Assembly (NCBI GenBank): GCA_913048545.1
Contig: CAJWWH010000059.1
Location: 1-10,247 of the forward strand
Direction of reading: 5' to 3'
Length of the DNA stretch: 10,247 nucleotides
Source of the DNA: an uncultured Opitutia bacterium
GTDB taxonomy: Bacteria > Verrucomicrobiota > Verrucomicrobiae > Opitutales > MB11C04
Shown: one piece after another, positions 7,266 to 10,247 of the stretch
Layout: each line of letters opens with the position of its first letter
Position numbering within the stretch: the stretch's first letter is position 1
Made by a program: the position numbers and the translations under genes
The notes under the pieces: generated by a model
The model's input: only the letters and a program-made list of their open reading frames with translations
Told to the model about the DNA's origin: nothing
The model's database searches: none

Positions 7266-8123
7266 TTAATTTAAATTTCTAGTTTGAGGTAGCGATTGAG
7301 AAGGAGCTTTAATGTCACCAAGTGCCCATTGAATACCGTCCAAAAAGTGTTGCAATAGAAAAGGCGTCCACCAAGTCGCTTTGTTATGGCCAAAATTAGA
7401 GTAAAAAACTCGACCTTTTCCGTAAGACCGAACCCAGGAAACAGGATAATCGTTCGTTTTGGAGTTTCCCTTTTTATCAGTTTTCAGAGAATCAAGACCT
7501 ACTAGAACTCGAAGTTTGCTTCGATCATAACTTTTATATTGGTAGATCTCGTCTGAAAACATAAATTCCTTTTCTTTAAATGCTTGATTTACCGGATGAT
7601 TGACATCTTCGACAAAGAAAGGCCACTTCCCTCCTGCATTCCAAGGATGACCAGCAAAGCATCCACCTATCATATCAGTGTATTCCTGCCACTGTGACAT
7701 TCCACCATCAGATGCGGAATGAAAACCAATAAAACCCTTACCATCCTTGATAAAATTTAAAATCGCTTCTCGCTGCGACTCTTCAGTAAAAGCCTTTTGT
7801 ACATGCGTAGTATTATTGAAAATAATTGCATCATATTTTTCTAAGCCCGTCACTGTGAATTCACTGGTATCCAAAGTAAATGTAGGGGTGAACGCATTAG
7901 TTTTCTCTGCTAAAATCCGCAAGCCTTTCACACCGGTTGGTATAGAATTATGCTTGAATCCGCTTGGTTTTGAATAAACGAGTACCTTCCGGACTTTTTG
8001 GGGTTGAACTGATGATTTCCGGGGTGCGGCATTCTCGATTTTAACTAGTTCATCATCCGGTTTTGCAAATAGACCATGAGAAACAGAAAGGTGTAAGACG
8101 AAAATATAAAATACAAGTTTCAC
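7266..8123 (-). CDS. Secreted ThuA-like domain protein
   Basis: A 285-residue protein of the ThuA family, which has a class I glutamine-amidotransferase-like fold. Residues 1-20 (MKLVFYIFVL... ending LFA) look like a Sec signal peptide. The mature domain shows KVLVYSKPSGFKHNSI (46-61), YDAIIFNNTT (97-106), GKGFIGFHSASDG (128-140), GGCFAGHPW (153-161), HPV (176-178), DEIYQY (191-196) and YGKGRVFYSNFGH (234-246), all family landmarks. In rhizobia ThuA acts with the Gfo/Idh/MocA protein ThuB in oxidation of trehalose and related disaccharides to 3-keto forms; the adjacent downstream gene is such an oxidoreductase, so a similar exported pair is inferred here. The start is GTG at 8123, chosen because it gives a complete signal peptide; no Shine-Dalgarno is visible. 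The specific reaction is not known from the sequence. Confidence 0.9.
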   Translation of the reverse strand: MKLVFYIFVLHLSVSHGLFAKPDDELVKIENAAPRKSSVQPQKVRKVLVYSKPSGFKHNSIPTGVKGLRILAEKTNAFTPTFTLDTSEFTVTGLEKYDAIIFNNTTHVQKAFTEESQREAILNFIKDGKGFIGFHSASDGGMSQWQEYTDMIGGCFAGHPWNAGGKWPFFVEDVNHPVNQAFKEKEFMFSDEIYQYKSYDRSKLRVLVGLDSLKTDKKGNSKTNDYPVSWVRSYGKGRVFYSNFGHNKATWWTPFLLQHFLDGIQWALGDIKAPSQSLPQTRNLN

Positions 8124-8152
8124 TATTAACTAAAGTAACAAAATCCTATTCA

Positions 8153-8177
8153 ATTATAATTATCGATCTAAGCAAGC
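8153..8177 (-). promoter_or_regulatory. candidate promoter of the ThuA/oxidoreductase unit
   Basis: On the - strand a perfect TATAAT lies at 8158-8153, about 30 nt before the GTG start. Fifteen to seventeen bases upstream is a TTGC-containing stretch that gives only a weak -35 match. The -10 lies in a 10-bp palindrome, AATTATAATT (8152-8161). It sits in the 85-nt gap after the Fur-family gene, so the pair may be transcribed separately from that regulator. Confidence 0.4.
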
Positions 8178-8208
8178 AAGGACGGGTAAGATAAAAATAA
8201 TAAAATTT

Positions 8209-8625
8209 CTAAGCACAGGATGGACATGTACCAAAAACCTCCATCACATGAGAAATTTTAACAAAGCCAAATGATTTGGCCGTTTCCTCCAACTCATCTC
8301 CCATGCAGAGATCAATTCGCTCCGCTCTTCCGCAACTTCGACAGGTTAAATGATGGTGATGATCGTGACCGTGACCCAAACAATACACCTTCGTGCCATT
8401 TTCACGAACTCCTCTTTGCACCGCGTTTATTTTCTCAAACTGTTCCAGGCAACGGTATGCGGTCACTAAATCGCATGTTTCATCAGGTAGTTGAGCGTAT
8501 GTTTCCTCTGCTGACATTGGGGACTCCGCGGCGGCTAATACTTCTAAGATTGCTTTTCTTTGTTCAGTGACACGCAGTCCTTTTTCACGGAGAAGGGTTA
8601 TCGTATTTTCTACCAAATGTACCAT
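8209..8625 (-). CDS. Fur-family metal-dependent transcriptional regulator (Fur/Zur type)
   Basis: A 138-residue cytoplasmic repressor of the Fur superfamily. The N-terminal winged helix includes LLREKGLRVTEQRKAIL (11-27) and the recognition-helix region DLVTAYRCLEQFEK (52-65). The C-terminal dimerisation domain has a histidine-rich metal motif HGHDHHHH (85-92), a first zinc pair C95-x-x-C98 and a second C134-x-x-C137 at the very end. The two CxxC pairs form the structural zinc site in Fur, Zur and PerR. The dense histidine run and short length suit a zinc-sensing (Zur-like) role, but the sensed metal cannot be assigned by eye. ATG 8625 is preferred because it puts the first helix at the usual distance; an in-frame GTG at 8640 would add five residues. 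No metal transporter gene is nearby. Confidence 0.9.
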   Translation of the reverse strand: MVHLVENTITLLREKGLRVTEQRKAILEVLAAAESPMSAEETYAQLPDETCDLVTAYRCLEQFEKINAVQRGVRENGTKVYCLGHGHDHHHHLTCRSCGRAERIDLCMGDELEETAKSFGFVKISHVMEVFGTCPSCA

Positions 8626-8743
8626 GAATCTAATAATCACACTTGGTCTTAATTGAGCAATACTGAAAGCACTCTTTATTATTTTTATGTTTTTTTTAAC
8701 TTTTTTTATTGAATGGAATTACCGCACTAATTAGCAATACGCT

Positions 8744-9532
8744 ATGATTCGATTATCTATTCTTTGCCCATCCATTATCTGTCTTCTTACCACCTACTCA
8801 TATTCCAAACCAACTGAAAGTCCGCTCGATCATTATCAACCACACACTTTAAAATCAGATAATAACCAAGCATTTCATTACCGTACTGCTCCCCCGGTCA
8901 GTATTGAAAATGGTCAAAAATACCCCTTGCTGATCTTCTTTCACGGAGCCGGCGGTCGGGGAGAAGATAATAAACGACAACTGACCGATGCGGGAGGAAT
9001 CCAGGCGTTTGAAAAACAGGGTGTCCGCCTTAATAGAAAATCTCATATTTTTGCAGGACAGGTACCCAAAGGAGAGCGGTGGGTGAACACTGGTTGGAGC
9101 CTACTCGGTCACCGGATGCCCCCAATTTCCGATTCCATGAAAATGGCATTCCAGGCAATTGATGCTTATGTGACTGATCCTAAAAATCAGGTCGATCTCA
9201 ATCGTATCTATGCAATGGGACTGTCCATGGGAGGTTACGGTACATGGGACGCTATTCAGCGAAGACCAAATTTTTTTGCAGCGGCCGTTCCGATTTGTGG
9301 GGGGGGAGATAAAAAATTAGCAAAAAATATGACTCGTCTTCCCATTTGGGCTTGGCATGGGGAAAAGGATTCGGTTATTAAACCAATCCGGTCCAGTGAC
9401 ATGATCGATGCGATCAAAAAAGCGGGCGGTTCGCCAAAATACACCGAAATCAAAGGCCGTGGCCATAATTCATGGATAGATGTATGGAATTCAAATGATC
9501 TTTGGGATTGGCTTTTTTCTCAAAGCAGATAG
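8744..9532 (+). CDS. Secreted alpha/beta-hydrolase (predicted esterase/peptidase, PHB-depolymerase-like)
   Basis: A 262-residue serine hydrolase with an N-terminal signal peptide (about 1-21, hydrophobic core ILCPSIICLLTTY). The alpha/beta-hydrolase landmarks are complete: oxyanion-loop FFHGAGGRG (65-73), nucleophile elbow GLSMGGYG (159-166) with S161, acid D209 in HGEKDS, and H241 in GRGHNSW. This arrangement is typical of the predicted-peptidase/esterase group often found in glycan-degradation loci of PVC and Bacteroidetes bacteria, where members remove ester groups or cleave small esters. The substrate cannot be assigned here. The start is ATG 8744, which gives the full signal sequence; no Shine-Dalgarno precedes it. 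It is divergent from the Fur-family gene across a very T-rich 118-nt gap and lies 156 nt before a sulfatase gene on the same strand, which supports a role in handling decorated carbohydrates. Confidence 0.9.
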   Translation: MIRLSILCPSIICLLTTYSYSKPTESPLDHYQPHTLKSDNNQAFHYRTAPPVSIENGQKYPLLIFFHGAGGRGEDNKRQLTDAGGIQAFEKQGVRLNRKSHIFAGQVPKGERWVNTGWSLLGHRMPPISDSMKMAFQAIDAYVTDPKNQVDLNRIYAMGLSMGGYGTWDAIQRRPNFFAAAVPICGGGDKKLAKNMTRLPIWAWHGEKDSVIKPIRSSDMIDAIKKAGGSPKYTEIKGRGHNSWIDVWNSNDLWDWLFSQSR

Positions 9533-9668
9533 CGAGATCTGAAAATATGGGCTTTGAATCAATCTTTTGTCGTTACTAAAAGCTAAAGTGATCCAGTTTC
9601 CATTCATGAGAATGGCGAAAGATATTGAATTGTTGTTATTTTGTTATAGTTGGCTAATTTTCAACAAA

Positions 9669-9688
9669 TTGTAACTTAGAGATTACAA
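9669..9688. repeat. inverted repeat immediately before the sulfatase start
   Basis: TTGTAA (9669-9674) and TTACAA (9683-9688) are perfect 6-bp inverted copies with an 8-nt spacer, ending at the base before the ATG. It could be an operator or a start-proximal hairpin that affects translation. A 6-bp A/T-rich dyad also arises easily by chance. Confidence 0.3.
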
Positions 9689-10247
9689 ATGAAAGTTTGC
9701 GTAATAATCCTCCTAATTACGGGTTTAAGTTTTTTTACACCCATGATTAAGGCAGACTCAAAAAACAAGCCTAATATCTTATTTTTCATGGCAGATGACA
9801 TGGGTATAGGTGATACCAGTGCGTACTTAAATATCAGCCTTACTAAAGGATCCAAACCGATTGAAAAAACTCTTTTAACTCCAAGCCTTGATAAATTTGC
9901 GAAGCAGGCAATGATTTTTACGGATGCCCATGCCCCGGCATCTATGTGCAGTTCCACCCGATATTCTCTCTTAACCGGGCGACTGGCACATAGGTCCTAC
10001 CTTAAAAAACAGGGATGGCTTCCTCATGGTCCGAACCGGCCCATGATTCAGAAGGCTCTGACCACTCTACCCGAAATGCTCCAACGAAACGGCTACTACA
10101 CTGGAGCTATCGGGAAATACCATGTCGGTATGGATTTCGATGATGGCCATAGTCAGCCTGCAGATGAATTTGACTACAAAGATGTAGATTTTACAAAACC
10201 ATTACTTGATGGTCCTACTCATCATGGATTCGATGAATTCTTTGGTG
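9689..10247 (+). CDS. Secreted sulfatase (alkaline-phosphatase superfamily), 3' end outside window
   Basis: The first 186 codons of a sulfatase, an enzyme that hydrolyses sulfate esters, probably from sulfated polysaccharides outside the cytoplasm. It has an N-terminal signal peptide (about 1-22, core VIILLITGLSFF). Then come NILFFMADDMG (29-39), whose D36 and D37 are calcium ligands, the TPSLDKFA segment (64-71), the formylglycine motif region at C87 followed by SSTR and YSLLTGR (92-98), LPEMLQRNGYYTGAIGKYHVG (127-147, with K143 and H145 in the sulfate pocket) and HGFDEFFG at the edge. The maturation motif reads C-S-S-T-R, whereas the usual consensus is C-x-P/A-x-R. The start is ATG 9689. 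It is 156 nt after the esterase on the same strand. The C-terminal half is not in view, so subfamily and substrate are unknown. Confidence 0.92.
   Translation, partial: MKVCVIILLITGLSFFTPMIKADSKNKPNILFFMADDMGIGDTSAYLNISLTKGSKPIEKTLLTPSLDKFAKQAMIFTDAHAPASMCSSTRYSLLTGRLAHRSYLKKQGWLPHGPNRPMIQKALTTLPEMLQRNGYYTGAIGKYHVGMDFDDGHSQPADEFDYKDVDFTKPLLDGPTHHGFDEFFG

Noticed and set aside
8625..8743. A Fur or Zur box for autoregulation
   Set aside because: I looked for the 7-1-7 type inverted repeat on both strands and saw no convincing match.
9520..9557. Nested inverted repeats (TCAAAG...CTTTGA with inner CAGAT...ATCTG) at the end of the esterase gene as a terminator
   Set aside because: The arms need a 10-nt bulge and only four T follow, so the structure is too weak to call.
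9676..9957. Antisense open frame over the sulfatase start
   Set aside because: It is the mirror of strong sulfatase coding sequence and has no recognisable protein features.
1..10247. CRISPR arrays, insertion sequences, phage genes or defence systems
   Set aside because: No regularly spaced repeats, transposase motifs, terminal repeats or defence-type proteins are visible; every larger stretch is explained by ordinary genes.

Overview
The window looks like a chromosomal segment of a Verrucomicrobiota-type bacterium, most likely Opitutae/Puniceicoccales, though a related PVC lineage is possible. The reasons are a low-to-moderate GC content, housekeeping genes next to exported catabolic genes, a Tat-exported Gfo/Idh/MocA oxidoreductase paired with a ThuA-like protein, a secreted esterase and a sulfatase, and few recognisable Shine-Dalgarno sequences. 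This placement is inference from gene content; no marker-gene search was possible.

Region 1 (1-4755) is mostly housekeeping. The 5' part of a tRNA-Gln(TTG) runs leftward off the window edge. Divergent from it, on the + strand, lie pyrH (UMP kinase), frr (ribosome recycling factor), proB (glutamate 5-kinase with PUA domain) and a UvrD/PcrA-type superfamily 1 helicase with a Gly/Arg-rich C-terminal tail. The close, same-strand spacing suggests one or two transcripts, with a small hairpin at the end of frr as a possible break.

Region 2 (4752-5703) is on the - strand. dcd (dCTP deaminase family) is followed 4 nt later by a divergent NifU/IscU-like scaffold homologue that lacks two of the three usual cysteine positions. 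This gene ends in a 4-base convergent overlap with the helicase gene, over and next to a near-perfect palindrome.

Region 3 (5704-8625) is also on the - strand, read right to left. A Fur-family zinc-binding regulator comes first, then a secreted ThuA-like protein behind a candidate promoter, then a Tat-signal Gfo/Idh/MocA oxidoreductase. A hairpin with a U-tract lies downstream and may end this unit. ThuA plus a Gfo/Idh/MocA partner matches the thuA-thuB pairing known for oxidation of disaccharides to 3-keto sugars, here with both proteins predicted to be exported.

Region 4 (8744-10247) is on the + strand. It holds a secreted alpha/beta-hydrolase with a complete Ser-Asp-His triad, then the first 186 codons of a secreted sulfatase, cut by the window edge. 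The sulfatase maturation motif reads CSSTR, not the usual C-x-P/A-x-R. Regions 3 and 4 together suggest breakdown of decorated (esterified or sulfated) glycans. No mobile element, CRISPR array, rRNA or clearly new multi-gene system is visible. No stretch longer than 300 bases lacks a gene.
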